Assembly (NCBI GenBank): GCA_964625275.1
Contig: CAZVBH010000091.1
Span: 1 to 8,496 of the forward strand
Direction: 5' to 3'
Source of the DNA: UBA3775 sp964625275
GTDB taxonomy: Bacteria; Bacillota; Clostridia; Lachnospirales; Lachnospiraceae
DNA length: 8,496 bases
Shown here: one piece after another, positions 1-6,389 of the stretch
Layout of the letters: the number at the start of each line of letters is the position of its first letter
How positions within the stretch are numbered: the first letter of the stretch is position 1
Position numbers and translations under genes: made by a program
Notes under the pieces: model-generated
The model's database searches: none
What the model was told of the DNA's origin: nothing
Seen by the model: only the letters and a program-made list of their open reading frames with translations

Positions 1-1215
1 TGAGCTGCTGCCTAAGCCTGTTTCAGAATAAAGCTCTGAAAACTCTTCAAGAAGATCAGGATTATTCATTACATAAGTAACAATATCTGTGATAGAAGCT
101 GCATTTGAAGGTGCTTCTACTGTTACATCTTCTACATTGATTTCATAATTTAAAGCTACATCCATGGTGATATCATCATAGTCGAAAGTAAAAGCAAAGC
201 TTAACTTGTATGCAGAATCGCTGGCATCGACTGTAAGAGAAGTCTCCATCTTTCCATCATCAAAGCCATCTGCGAAATCATCCCAGTCAAGATCATTGAA
301 TTCGTCCATTACGTCATCCCAATCTTCAAAGAGATCAATTCCTTCTTCGTCAGCTTCATCCTCTAAATCTTCAAGCTCACTGTCAATCTCATCTAATGCT
401 TCATCTACATAGCTGTCATAATCATCTTCTGAAAGCTCATAACCAAGAACCTCGGAAGCTGAAATAATATCATCCTTGTAGTAATCAGCAAGCTTCTCAA
501 CATATTTAGCAACATCAAAATCAGAAGTAGAATCAAGAGCATTATCATAAAACTTCTGAATATCTTCCTGATTATCATTAATGTAATTCATTACATTTGT
601 AGCAACCTTCTGATAGGTCTCTGCATCCTTAGCTTCAATAGCGAAGGCTGTGCCATCCTGAGTAGCTTCTACACCATCAAAAGCAGCCTTAAGAAAATCT
701 GTTGCTGCAGTCTGTAATTCTTCAGTACCTGAAGTCTCAACATCAGGCATTGGAATACCAAATGAACCAAATTCTGTATCATCTACGCCTAATGCACTTA
801 TTATAGAATCGAGATCAATATAAAATACACCATCTGCAAGTGTAAATACATCAGGGAATGAATAAGACATATCTGTATCTTCATATGATCCCTTAATTGA
901 TAAACCATAGGTAGCATTTTCACCATTATACTTGCCGTCAAGACCTATTGACATATCGACAGCTTCTCCATCAGTGTCGCCCTTAATACTGCAATCAACT
1001 GAGTAAGTGCCTGAAGTATAACTTCCTGCAAGTGCAAGTGCATCATAGATATTATCTACAGACTTACTATCTACAGACTTGCTGTCTCCTGAATCACCCT
1101 TCTGTTCTGACTTGCTTTCTTTGTCATTTTCACTGCTTGAATCTCCACATGCTGCTAAAGAGAGCATCATTGAAGAAGCAACAAAGATAGCCAAAAACTT
1201 CTTAAATTTCACCAT
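1..1215 (-). CDS. Secreted lipoprotein of unknown family, C-terminus cut by window edge
   Basis: The gene runs off the left edge, so 405 N-terminal residues are visible and the stop lies outside. The start at 1215 is supported by a strong ribosome binding site (AGGAGG at 1221-1226). Residues 1-23 form a lipoprotein signal: a basic start (MVKFKK), a hydrophobic stretch, then a lipobox LAAC with the lipidated cysteine at residue 23. A Ser/Asp/Glu/Lys-rich linker follows, containing the direct repeat SKSVDSKSVD, as is usual for membrane-anchored surface lipoproteins. A middle part with motifs such as ADGVFYIDLD is followed by a strikingly acidic stretch at about residues 262-322. I do not recognise the family. 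The ADGxFYID pattern is loosely like LolA/LppX-type lipoproteins, but that is a guess. The expected location is the outer face of the cytoplasmic membrane. Confidence 0.85.
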   Translation of the reverse strand, partial: MVKFKKFLAIFVASSMMLSLAACGDSSSENDKESKSEQKGDSGDSKSVDSKSVDNIYDALALAGSYTSGTYSVDCSIKGDTDGEAVDMSIGLDGKYNGENATYGLSIKGSYEDTDMSYSFPDVFTLADGVFYIDLDSIISALGVDDTEFGSFGIPMPDVETSGTEELQTAATDFLKAAFDGVEATQDGTAFAIEAKDAETYQKVATNVMNYINDNQEDIQKFYDNALDSTSDFDVAKYVEKLADYYKDDIISASEVLGYELSEDDYDSYVDEALDEIDSELEDLEDEADEEGIDLFEDWDDVMDEFNDLDWDDFADGFDDGKMETSLTVDASDSAYKLSFAFTFDYDDITMDVALNYEINVEDVTVEAPSNAASITDIVTYVMNNPDLLEEFSELYSETGLGSSS

Positions 1216-1311
1216 ATTTTTCCTCCTACCTGCGATAAAAAAAATCACACGACCTTGAATTGTCTGCTCAGATGAATGATGCTTTCGTATAAACCCCAAG
1301 CAGTCATTCTC

Positions 1312-1340
1312 ACTTTACCACTATTAATAAATATTTTCAA
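1312..1340 (-). promoter_or_regulatory. Probable housekeeping promoter of the lipoprotein gene
   Basis: On the minus strand a -35 box TTGAAA (1335-1340) and a -10 box TAAAGT (1312-1317) are separated by exactly 17 bases. Transcription would start near 1305, giving a leader of about 90 bases. The -10 box matches only four of six consensus positions, so confidence is moderate. Confidence 0.45.
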
Positions 1341-1375
1341 TGAAAATTTTAGAAATATTATTATTTTATTAGAAT

Positions 1376-1397
1376 CTTAAGATTTTCTTAAGATTTT
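1376..1397. repeat. Perfect 11-bp tandem repeat upstream of the lipoprotein promoter
   Basis: CTTAAGATTTT occurs twice head to tail at 1376-1386 and 1387-1397, and CTTAAGAT recurs at 1423-1430. The first pair lies about 36 bp upstream of the proposed -35 box of the lipoprotein gene and touches the edge of repeat element L. The one-helical-turn spacing of direct repeats resembles binding sites of OmpR-family response regulators. That role is inference. Confidence 0.4.
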
Positions 1398-1572
1398 AAC
1401 CTTATCTGAAAAGTCCCCGTTTCTTAAGATGTGTAAAGTGACACCCAAAAGTCTAACTTTGGGGGTCACTGGACTTTTCAGCATCAGTAGGAGGCTGGAC
1501 TCCTACTGATGAGCCACGAAGTGGCCTTAAGGTTATGAGCAAGTAGCGAAGCGTACCCGGAATATCCGCTTT
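1396..1572 (+). repeat. Structured intergenic repeat element, copy L
   Basis: This stretch is matched by the reverse complement of 6909-7048. The last 102 bases (1471-1572) differ from the other copy at only two positions. The predicted fold has a closing helix AACCTTA (1398-1404) with TAAGGTT (1528-1534). It encloses three hairpins: CTGAAAAGTCC (1406-1416) with GGACTTTTCAG (1471-1481); a 12-bp stem CATCAGTAGGAG (1482-1493) with CTCCTACTGATG (1500-1511); and GCCAC-GAA-GTGGC (1513-1525). A GC-rich tail ending in CCGCTTT follows. One of the two differences falls in the loop of the second hairpin, which fits a folded element. Copy L has an extra hairpin nested in its first stem: AGTGAC-A-CCCAAA (1437-1449) with TTTGGG-G-GTCACT (1458-1470). 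The stop codon of the GH31 gene sits at the element's right end. No transposase and no terminal inverted repeats are present. The element may act as a 3' end or terminator, or be a non-autonomous repeat. Confidence 0.85.
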
Positions 1573-3637
1573 AATATATCTTGATATCCTTGCAATCTCT
1601 AATCATAACAGGAATAATATCAATAGGTGCCGGTACTGTTACCGTCTGACCTCCATCATAAGTCTCGCCGGTATAAGCATCCTTCCACTTAGCTCCTTTT
1701 GGAAGATAAATAGTTCTATTTGATGCTCCTTCTTCCATAACCGGTGCTACTAAAAGATCCGGACCGAACATATACTCATCCTCTGTCTCCCAGGCGGTAG
1801 AGTCATCACTGAAATCATAGAATACCGGACGCATGATAGGCGTACCATTTTCACTGGCTGTCTTCATGCCTTCTCTTATATAATCACGAAGATTTTCTCT
1901 TATAAAGAGATACTTCTTCATAATTTCATAATTTTCTTCACCGAAGCTCCAAACCTCATTATCCTGTCCACTTGTGAGCTGACGAACTCCATTTATGAAT
2001 TCCTCTTCACGCTCATACCAAGGTGAACGCTCACCATGCATTCTAAATACAGGACAAAAAGCGCCCCATTCAAACCATCTGATAAGAAGCTCCTGGAATT
2101 TCTTATCCTGAATATTTCCTCCAAGGAAGCCTCCGATATCTGAGGTCCACCATGGAATACCTGCAAGACACATATTAAGACCTGCCTGAAGCTGTTCTCT
2201 GAAGGCTCTCCATGTTGATGAAATGTCACCGGACCAGGTAAGAACACCATACTTCTGGCTTCCGGCCCATGCACATCTTACAAGACTCATCACGTCCTTC
2301 TCGCCTTCAGACTTAAGTCCGTCATAGAAGCCCTTTGCATAGCCAACCGGATAAACATTTGAGCACTGAAGTGCAGTTCCTGCATAATAACGGTAGTTAT
2401 CAAAATCATATGGACCATATTCCGGCTCTGCCTCATCAAGCCAGAAGCATCTTATTCCATATTTATAATAATTTTCCTTACATCTGTCCCAGACAAACTT
2501 CTGAGCGCCAGGGTGAGTTGCATCATAAAAAATTGTATTGCCCATCCATGTCATGTGGTTGGAATTTCCTCTGTCTGCATTTACGAGATAGCCATTAGCT
2601 GCCATTTGGCCGAAATTTTCAGACCTTTCATCTATTGTAGGCCAAACTGAAACTACCGTCTCAATGCCTAAGCTCTTGAGCTCATCTACCATTGCCTGTG
2701 GATCCGGCCAGTCTCTTGGCTCAAACTTGAAATCGCCCTGTCTTGTCCAATGGAAGAAGTCAACTACAATTGCATCCATTGGAAGGCCTCTTCTTTTATG
2801 CTCTCTTGCAACAGCAAGAAGCTCTTCCTGATTTCTGTAACGAAGCTTACACTGCCAATAACCAAGTCCATATTCAGGCATCATTGGTGTACGGCCTGTT
2901 GCTGCAGAATAATTTCTTTCCAAATCTGCCGGTGTATCACCTGCTGTGATAAAATAGTCGAGCTTTTTGGTGCTCTTAGCATACCACTCAGTCTTGTTGG
3001 CAGCAAAGGTAGCAGTGCCGATTGCAGGGTTGTTCCAAAAAAGTCCATAACCTCTTGAAGAAATCATAAAAGGCACACTTGCCTGTGAATTTCTGTGGCA
3101 AAGTTCAAGACATGCACCTTTTTTATTGAGATTTTTTTCCTGATATTGTCCCATACCAAAGATTTTTTCATCATCATAGGCTTCAAAACGTGCTGTAAGA
3201 GTATAGTCAGTTGAACCCTGAATTGGTTTCAACTCCCTGCCAATAACTCTTAAAGGTACAGCATAACGATTAATTCTGTCTCTTGTTCTCCAATATTCCT
3301 CTGTAAGAATTTCACCTTTATCATTAGTATAAGAAATCCAGCCTTCACCATTAACGGTTGCTGTTATTTTGCCATTTCTAATTTTTGAAATAATTGCTGT
3401 CTGATGATATTTCGCCCATTCCTCTCCCTGATACCATGGGTCAGTTGCATCAACCTCTTCAAAAGTAACCTCCGGCTCACATTCTTCTACCTTCTCAGTA
3501 AGTGCCCAGTCATTTGGATCCATGTGAGCATCCTTTGTCATACGGATACGCAGGGAATCCTTTCCCCATGGTTCAATCCAAAGTGTTTCATTTCCATTAA
3601 TAACGACAAGCTTGTTGCCTTCACGCTTTGTCTGCAT
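1571..3637 (-). CDS. Glycoside hydrolase family 31 (alpha-xylosidase or alpha-glucosidase type)
   Basis: The product is a complete 688-residue retaining alpha-glycosidase of family GH31. An N-terminal beta-sandwich (about 1-250) precedes a TIM barrel (about 251-590) and a C-terminal beta domain. Signature residues are visible. The nucleophile is D401 in WLDEAEPE, and the likely acid/base is D471 in TWSGDISSTW. Substrate-site motifs are VVDFFHW (291-297), PWWTSDIGGF (495-504) and FRMHGERSPW (531-540). There is no signal peptide, so it should act in the cytoplasm on imported oligosaccharides. The FHW and LDEAEP contexts suggest alpha-xylosidase activity, for example on xyloglucan fragments, but substrate cannot be fixed from sequence. 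The start at 3637 has GGAGG at 3646-3650, eight bases upstream. The stop overlaps repeat element L. No transporter or other sugar gene is adjacent, so it appears to be monocistronic. Confidence 0.95.
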   Translation of the reverse strand: MQTKREGNKLVVINGNETLWIEPWGKDSLRIRMTKDAHMDPNDWALTEKVEECEPEVTFEEVDATDPWYQGEEWAKYHQTAIISKIRNGKITATVNGEGWISYTNDKGEILTEEYWRTRDRINRYAVPLRVIGRELKPIQGSTDYTLTARFEAYDDEKIFGMGQYQEKNLNKKGACLELCHRNSQASVPFMISSRGYGLFWNNPAIGTATFAANKTEWYAKSTKKLDYFITAGDTPADLERNYSAATGRTPMMPEYGLGYWQCKLRYRNQEELLAVAREHKRRGLPMDAIVVDFFHWTRQGDFKFEPRDWPDPQAMVDELKSLGIETVVSVWPTIDERSENFGQMAANGYLVNADRGNSNHMTWMGNTIFYDATHPGAQKFVWDRCKENYYKYGIRCFWLDEAEPEYGPYDFDNYRYYAGTALQCSNVYPVGYAKGFYDGLKSEGEKDVMSLVRCAWAGSQKYGVLTWSGDISSTWRAFREQLQAGLNMCLAGIPWWTSDIGGFLGGNIQDKKFQELLIRWFEWGAFCPVFRMHGERSPWYEREEEFINGVRQLTSGQDNEVWSFGEENYEIMKKYLFIRENLRDYIREGMKTASENGTPIMRPVFYDFSDDSTAWETEDEYMFGPDLLVAPVMEEGASNRTIYLPKGAKWKDAYTGETYDGGQTVTVPAPIDIIPVMIRDCKDIKIY

Positions 3638-3697
3638 TTTATAAACCTCCGATGCGTATTTTTCATATTTGCTGCATAGCTTTAATTATTACAGATT

Positions 3698-3726
3698 ATC
3701 ATATCATATTTTTTTACGCTCGACAA
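3698..3726 (-). promoter_or_regulatory. Probable promoter of the GH31 gene
   Basis: On the minus strand TTGTCG (3721-3726) and TATGAT (3698-3703) are separated by 17 bases. This predicts a start near 3691 and a leader of about 54 bases. A second TATGAT overlaps at 3703-3708 with poor spacing. No cre-like catabolite operator is obvious here. Confidence 0.5.
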
Positions 3727-3737
3727 GAATGAAAGGG

Positions 3738-3765
3738 CACACTTCCTATACTTCTTCATAAAATA
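3738..3765 (+). promoter_or_regulatory. Possible sigma-K-type sporulation promoter of cotJB-cotJC
   Basis: CATAAAATA (3757-3765) fits the mother-cell sigma-K -10 pattern CATAnnnTA, and an AC within cACa (3738-3741) lies 16 bases upstream, as sigma-K -35 elements do. The predicted start is near 3772. No sigma-E style ATATT element lies at the right distance from this -10, although cotJ of Bacillus subtilis is sigma-E dependent. The motifs are short, so this is tentative. Confidence 0.4.
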
Positions 3766-3791
3766 ATTAATAAAAGAATCTGAGTATATTT

Positions 3792-4049
3792 ATGCAGTCT
3801 CGAGAAGATTTAATTATGCAGCTGAGCCTTACAGGCTTTGCAATGGATGATATCAGACTTTTTCTGGATACTCATCCTGAGGACACACGAGCAATAGGTT
3901 TATATAATGAATATGCAGCAAAATATGCTTCACTTCAGCAGGAGTATGAGGATGGCTATTCCGGCTTTAATTCCTACAGCTCCAACAATAGTAATAATGA
4001 GTGGCTTTGGAATTCCTATCCTATGCCATGGGAAGGTGGTATGAAATAA
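3792..4049 (+). CDS. cotJB: Spore coat protein CotJB
   Basis: The 85-residue product matches the CotJB family in length and pattern. A helical start (REDLIMQLSLTGFAMDD) leads into the hallmark LFLDTHPED (23-31). A second helix with YNEYAAKYASLQQEYE follows, then an Asn/Ser-rich linker and the typical aromatic-proline end (WLWNSYPMPWE). CotJB is a small protein made in the mother cell and assembled with CotJC into the inner spore coat. The start at 3792 preserves the full family N-terminus, but its ribosome binding site is weak (only a GAG-type match upstream). The stop overlaps the cotJC start, so the two are translationally coupled. The usual first gene of the operon, cotJA, is absent immediately upstream, where the divergent GH31 gene lies instead. 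Confidence 0.93.
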   Translation: MQSREDLIMQLSLTGFAMDDIRLFLDTHPEDTRAIGLYNEYAAKYASLQQEYEDGYSGFNSYSSNNSNNEWLWNSYPMPWEGGMK

Positions 4050-4663
4050 TGTGGGTATATAAAAAGATGCTTCAGTTTCCTATTGATATTAAGGAAACAA
4101 ATCCGAAATTAGCACAGGCAATCATTGCACAGCTCGGTGGTCCGGATGGTGAAATAGGTGCTTCAATGAGATATTTAAATCAGCGATATACTATGCCTTA
4201 TAAGGAGGTTTCGGGGCTTCTTACAGACATCGGCACTGAGGAGCTTGGCCACATGGAGATGATTTCTTCCATTGTATGCCAGCTTACACGCAATCTCACT
4301 CCTGAGCAGATTGAAGCAAGTGGATTTGATAAATATTATGTAAATCATACAACCGGTATCTATCCTTGTGATGCTACCGGAAGTCCGTTTAATGCACTTG
4401 CTCTTCAATGTACAGGAGATCCAATTTCAGATTTATATGAAGATATGGCTGCTGAACAAAAAGCCAGAACCACTTATGACAATATTATCAGGCTTTGCAA
4501 GGACTGCCCTGAGGTTTGTAATGCAATTAAATTTTTAAGAGAACGTGAAATTGTGCACTTCCAAAGATTTGGTGAAGGCTTGCGCATAGTTCAGGATAAT
4601 CTTGACAGTCGCAATTTCTATATGTGTAATCCTGAATTTGACAAAAATTGTGGATGTAACTGA
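4049..4663 (+). CDS. cotJC: Spore coat protein CotJC, manganese-catalase family
   Basis: The 204-residue protein closely follows CotJC, beginning with the family-typical MWVYKKMLQFP. It belongs to the manganese-catalase (ferritin-like di-metal) family. Likely metal ligands are E35 in GPDGEIGA, E65 and H68 in TEELGHMEM, E136 in AAEQKAR, and E167/H170 in REREIVHF. CotJC is a coat component with possible hydrogen peroxide-removing activity. The start at 4049 is chosen because its ATG overlaps the cotJB stop (TAATG) and yields the conserved N-terminus. An upstream in-frame ATG at 4001 lies inside cotJB and would add 16 unrelated residues. The C-terminus carries a short cysteine-containing tail (C193, C201, C203) beyond the catalase-like core. 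Such cysteines could cross-link the coat, which is inference. Confidence 0.96.
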   Translation: MWVYKKMLQFPIDIKETNPKLAQAIIAQLGGPDGEIGASMRYLNQRYTMPYKEVSGLLTDIGTEELGHMEMISSIVCQLTRNLTPEQIEASGFDKYYVNHTTGIYPCDATGSPFNALALQCTGDPISDLYEDMAAEQKARTTYDNIIRLCKDCPEVCNAIKFLREREIVHFQRFGEGLRIVQDNLDSRNFYMCNPEFDKNCGCN

Positions 4664-4673
4664 TATAAATTTA

Positions 4674-4706
4674 AAGCTCACAGCAAGTAATTCTTACTGT
4701 GAGCTT
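4674..4706. terminator. Bidirectional terminator between cotJC and the PF06541 gene
   Basis: A perfect 10-bp stem, AAGCTCACAG (4674-4683) with CTGTGAGCTT (4697-4706), lies 10 bases after the cotJC stop. It is followed by T-rich sequence on the plus strand, and by TTTAAATTTAT on the minus strand. It can therefore end both convergent transcription units. Confidence 0.8.
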
Positions 4707-4761
4707 CATATTTGTTTATTAGCTGTATTCATTCTAAGTTTTTATTAACATATTTTCAGCA

Positions 4762-4877
4762 TTTATGTATCAGTTTTTTTCTCAGGCTTTTCATAAACTT
4801 TTATGTATCAGCTTTTTTTCTCAGGCTTTTCATAAGCTTTTATGTGTCAGCTTTTTTTCTGAGATTTTCTATCAGCA
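4762..4877. repeat. Tandem 38/39-bp repeats at the 3' end of the PF06541 gene
   Basis: Three copies are seen: 4762-4799 (38 bp), 4800-4838 (39 bp) and a diverged copy from 4839 into the gene's last codons. On the minus strand each copy repeats the gene's ending AAA AAA AGC TGA (Lys-Lys-Ser-stop). The 39-bp unit is a multiple of three. Reading on in frame past the stop gives HIKAYEKPEKKS-stop, then YIKVYEKPEKKTDT-stop. Each unit also holds a small CATAA/TTATG inverted repeat. Confidence 0.85.
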
Positions 4878-5725
4878 TTCTTTTTTCTGTCATCATAGCT
4901 GTCCTTCATTTCATCGAAGCCTTCTTTTACTTCATCCTTTATCTGGTCAAGATTTTCCTTTACTTCATCCTTAAATTCATCCAATTTGTCCATTGTATTT
5001 AAAATTTCCTGACTGAGCCTTGAACTAGTCTTTTGAGCATAAAGTCTAAGATTTTCTGAAAGGCTACGTCCATTTGATTTAAAGGCCAATACAAAATGCT
5101 TTTCTTTGCGTTCTGCATTCCTTCTGTTAATTTCTGCCTTGAATTCTTCAATTTTAACTTCTATGTTGTTATCAATTGCAAATTTCCTTATTTTGGCAAG
5201 AATCTGCATTGAGTAAACCAAGTCTATTACAAAAACTCCATAGAAAAATCCGATAAAAAATGAGAAAGAAAGATTATCAGCTAGCCAGTATAGTGATTTT
5301 AAAACTCGTGGATGAATCACAAAATAATAAAAGGCACTAAGGCACATCCAAAAAAAGGAGAATTTAGGACAAATAATTCCTTTTATGTTTCCCCACTGGT
5401 TTGAATAATCCCATAGCTTAATATTCATTCCCTTTATAAATATAAGACCGGCTACGTATTCTATTACAGTTATACAGATTGCCATCAAAATAAACAGAAT
5501 CAGCTTTTTAAGCCAAATTTCTTCTACGAAATTAATCGGTATATATGAAAGCAAAAACATAATCACAAGACTGAAGCCATAAAGTGGCAAATAGGGTCCG
5601 ACAAGAAAACCCGGATTTATCCACTTCCTGCTTGGTGCAAAAAATCTTCTATAAAACAATTCTATTATCCAGCCAAGTAAGCTGCCACAAAAAAACAAAA
5701 ATGCTATAACTAATAATGTACTCAC
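4847..5725 (-). CDS. PF06541-family (CmpB-like) integral membrane protein
   Basis: The 292-residue product matches the family annotated as putative ABC transporter permease (PF06541, CmpB-like), whose function is unproven. Visible hallmarks are CGSLLGWIIEL (13-23), NPGFLVGPYLPLYG (37-50), VIEYVAGL (87-94) and LWDYSNQWGNIKG (104-116). Membrane segments lie at about 2-22, 45-61, 73-98, 118-137 and 150-175. The C-terminal part (about 185-292) is cytoplasmic, charged and predicted coiled coil. It contains an 11-residue-type repeat, KDEVKENLDQI then KDEVKEGFDEM. Translation starts at GTG (5725), supported by AGAGGTGAT upstream. An ATG nearer the binding site leads to AAA TAA at once and is not used. 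The gene lies 35 bases after the four-cysteine protein gene and shares its promoter. Tandem repeats follow its stop. Confidence 0.88.
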   Translation of the reverse strand: MSTLLVIAFLFFCGSLLGWIIELFYRRFFAPSRKWINPGFLVGPYLPLYGFSLVIMFLLSYIPINFVEEIWLKKLILFILMAICITVIEYVAGLIFIKGMNIKLWDYSNQWGNIKGIICPKFSFFWMCLSAFYYFVIHPRVLKSLYWLADNLSFSFFIGFFYGVFVIDLVYSMQILAKIRKFAIDNNIEVKIEEFKAEINRRNAERKEKHFVLAFKSNGRSLSENLRLYAQKTSSRLSQEILNTMDKLDEFKDEVKENLDQIKDEVKEGFDEMKDSYDDRKKNADRKSQKKS

Positions 5726-5760
5726 TTATTTCATCACCTCTCAACATTTATCCCGAATTA

Positions 5761-5967
5761 TTACATCTGGTGACGCACAACCATATATTCGTCACCGTTT
5801 CGATAGTAAGGACAATTATAATGCTTGTCCGTTACCATTTTCATATATTCATCTTCGTCCATGTTGATATCGCAGCCGTAGGCTTCATAATCCTCATCAT
5901 AGGTATAATAGGTGCAGGTATCACAGGATGACTGTACTGTAGTAGTTTTTTTATTTTTATTCATCAT
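5761..5967 (-). CDS. Small four-cysteine protein, DUF6472-type
   Basis: The 68-residue protein has a basic start (MMNKNKK) and an acidic-aromatic core. Four cysteines at positions 15, 18, 32 and 52 (SCDTCTYYTYDEDY, YGCD, YNCPYY) look like a small metal-binding knuckle, probably zinc. The CxxCxYYxYDEDY ... CPYYRxGDEY layout is the DUF6472 pattern as I remember it from Clostridia. No function is known to me. It is the first gene of an operon with the PF06541 membrane protein, with a 35-base gap. A GAGGT ribosome binding site precedes two adjacent ATG codons at 5967 and 5964. The spacing slightly favours the second, so the true protein may be one residue shorter. Confidence 0.85.
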   Translation of the reverse strand: MMNKNKKTTTVQSSCDTCTYYTYDEDYEAYGCDINMDEDEYMKMVTDKHYNCPYYRNGDEYMVVRHQM

Positions 5968-5993
5968 TTTAACCTCGCGTATATATGTGGCTT

Positions 5994-6022
5994 ATTATAA
6001 GGCTTTTGGGAAATTATTTCAA
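5994..6022 (-). promoter_or_regulatory. Strong promoter of the DUF6472-PF06541 operon
   Basis: On the minus strand TTGAAA (6017-6022) and a perfect TATAAT (5994-5999) are separated by exactly 17 bases. Transcription would start near 5987, leaving about 20 bases before the first start codon. This matches the housekeeping sigma factor consensus almost fully. Confidence 0.75.
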
Positions 6023-6058
6023 GATGGAGTGAAAAGGATGGTGCCAATGGCATAAAAT

Positions 6059-6089
6059 AAGCGCTTCAAATATTCAATCTGAAGCGCTT
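6059..6089 (-). terminator. Terminator hairpin ending the repeat-array transcript
   Basis: A perfect 10-bp stem, AAGCGCTTCA (6059-6068) with TGAAGCGCTT (6080-6089), is followed on the minus strand by ATTTTATG. It lies after the last repeat of the array and before the promoter of the DUF6472 operon. Its upstream edge (about 6085-6105) still resembles the beginning of another array unit (ACGAATTTtGAAAG). Confidence 0.7.
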
Positions 6090-6114
6090 TCAAAATTCGT
6101 TTTCTATCATTAAA

Positions 6115-6144
6115 TTAGTACTTTGGACCGTACCTTCCTTTCAT
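6115..6144 (-). CDS. Candidate nonapeptide ORF, array unit 1
   Basis: This ten-codon frame reads MKGRYGPKY followed by TAA. It is the last unit before the terminator. There is only a weak AAAAAGAAA stretch in ribosome binding site position. Support comes from comparison with the four sister frames, not from this unit alone. Confidence 0.4.
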   Translation of the reverse strand: MKGRYGPKY

Positions 6145-6169
6145 AAATTTCTTTTTAATAATTATATAA

Positions 6170-6199
6170 TCAGTTTGGTGGTCTGTACCTACCTTTCAT
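6170..6199 (-). CDS. Candidate nonapeptide ORF, array unit 2
   Basis: This ten-codon frame reads MKGRYRPPN followed by TGA. It is the only sister frame with TGA. Glycine 3 uses GGT, where unit 1 uses GGA. Confidence 0.4.
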   Translation of the reverse strand: MKGRYRPPN

Positions 6200-6223
6200 A
6201 AATTCTTTTAATGATTTATCTGA

Positions 6224-6253
6224 TTAGTACATCGGGGTGTACCTGCCTTTCAT
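6224..6253 (-). CDS. Candidate nonapeptide ORF, array unit 3
   Basis: This ten-codon frame reads MKGRYTPMY followed by TAA. Glycine 3 uses GGC and proline 7 uses CCG, a third wobble combination. An internal ATG gives an alternative Met-Tyr-stop frame. Confidence 0.4.
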   Translation of the reverse strand: MKGRYTPMY

Positions 6254-6265
6254 AATCTAGTTTAA

Positions 6266-6307
6266 TTAATTAAGCCAGCTAAGCCATCGGTCTGTACCGC
6301 CTTTCAT
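6266..6307 (-). pseudogene. Frame-shifted array unit 4
   Basis: Relative to its sisters this unit lacks one base (GGCGG instead of GGnAGG). From the ATG the frame now reads MKGGTDRWLSWLN. In the original downstream frame the conserved YRPM-Ala-stop (TAG) is still present. It could be a decayed peptide unit, or evidence that the long frame is not the functional one. Confidence 0.35.
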
Positions 6308-6333
6308 AATTTCGTTTTAATAAATAAAGCCGA

Positions 6334-6363
6334 CTAGCCCATCGGTCTGTACCTACCTTTCAT
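6334..6363 (-). CDS. Candidate nonapeptide ORF, array unit 5
   Basis: This ten-codon frame reads MKGRYRPMG followed by TAG, the only TAG among the intact frames. CCGA and TCGG around the end of the frame could pair into a small hairpin. Confidence 0.4.
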   Translation of the reverse strand: MKGRYRPMG

Positions 6364-6389
6364 AATCTCGTTTTAATTAATTAAGCTGG

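Noticed and set aside
206..412. Plus-strand Ser-rich ORF
   Set aside because: It is the antisense shadow of the acidic block of the lipoprotein gene, and its composition mirrors that strand.
4001..4048. Longer start for CotJC at 4001
   Set aside because: The extra 16 residues lie inside cotJB in another frame and are not family sequence. The ATG at 4049 overlaps the cotJB stop and gives the conserved MWVYKK start.
4712..5002. Plus-strand hydrophobic ORF of 96 residues
   Set aside because: It is low-complexity Phe/Ser sequence produced by the tandem repeats and the antisense of the coiled-coil region of the PF06541 gene. It has no ribosome binding site.
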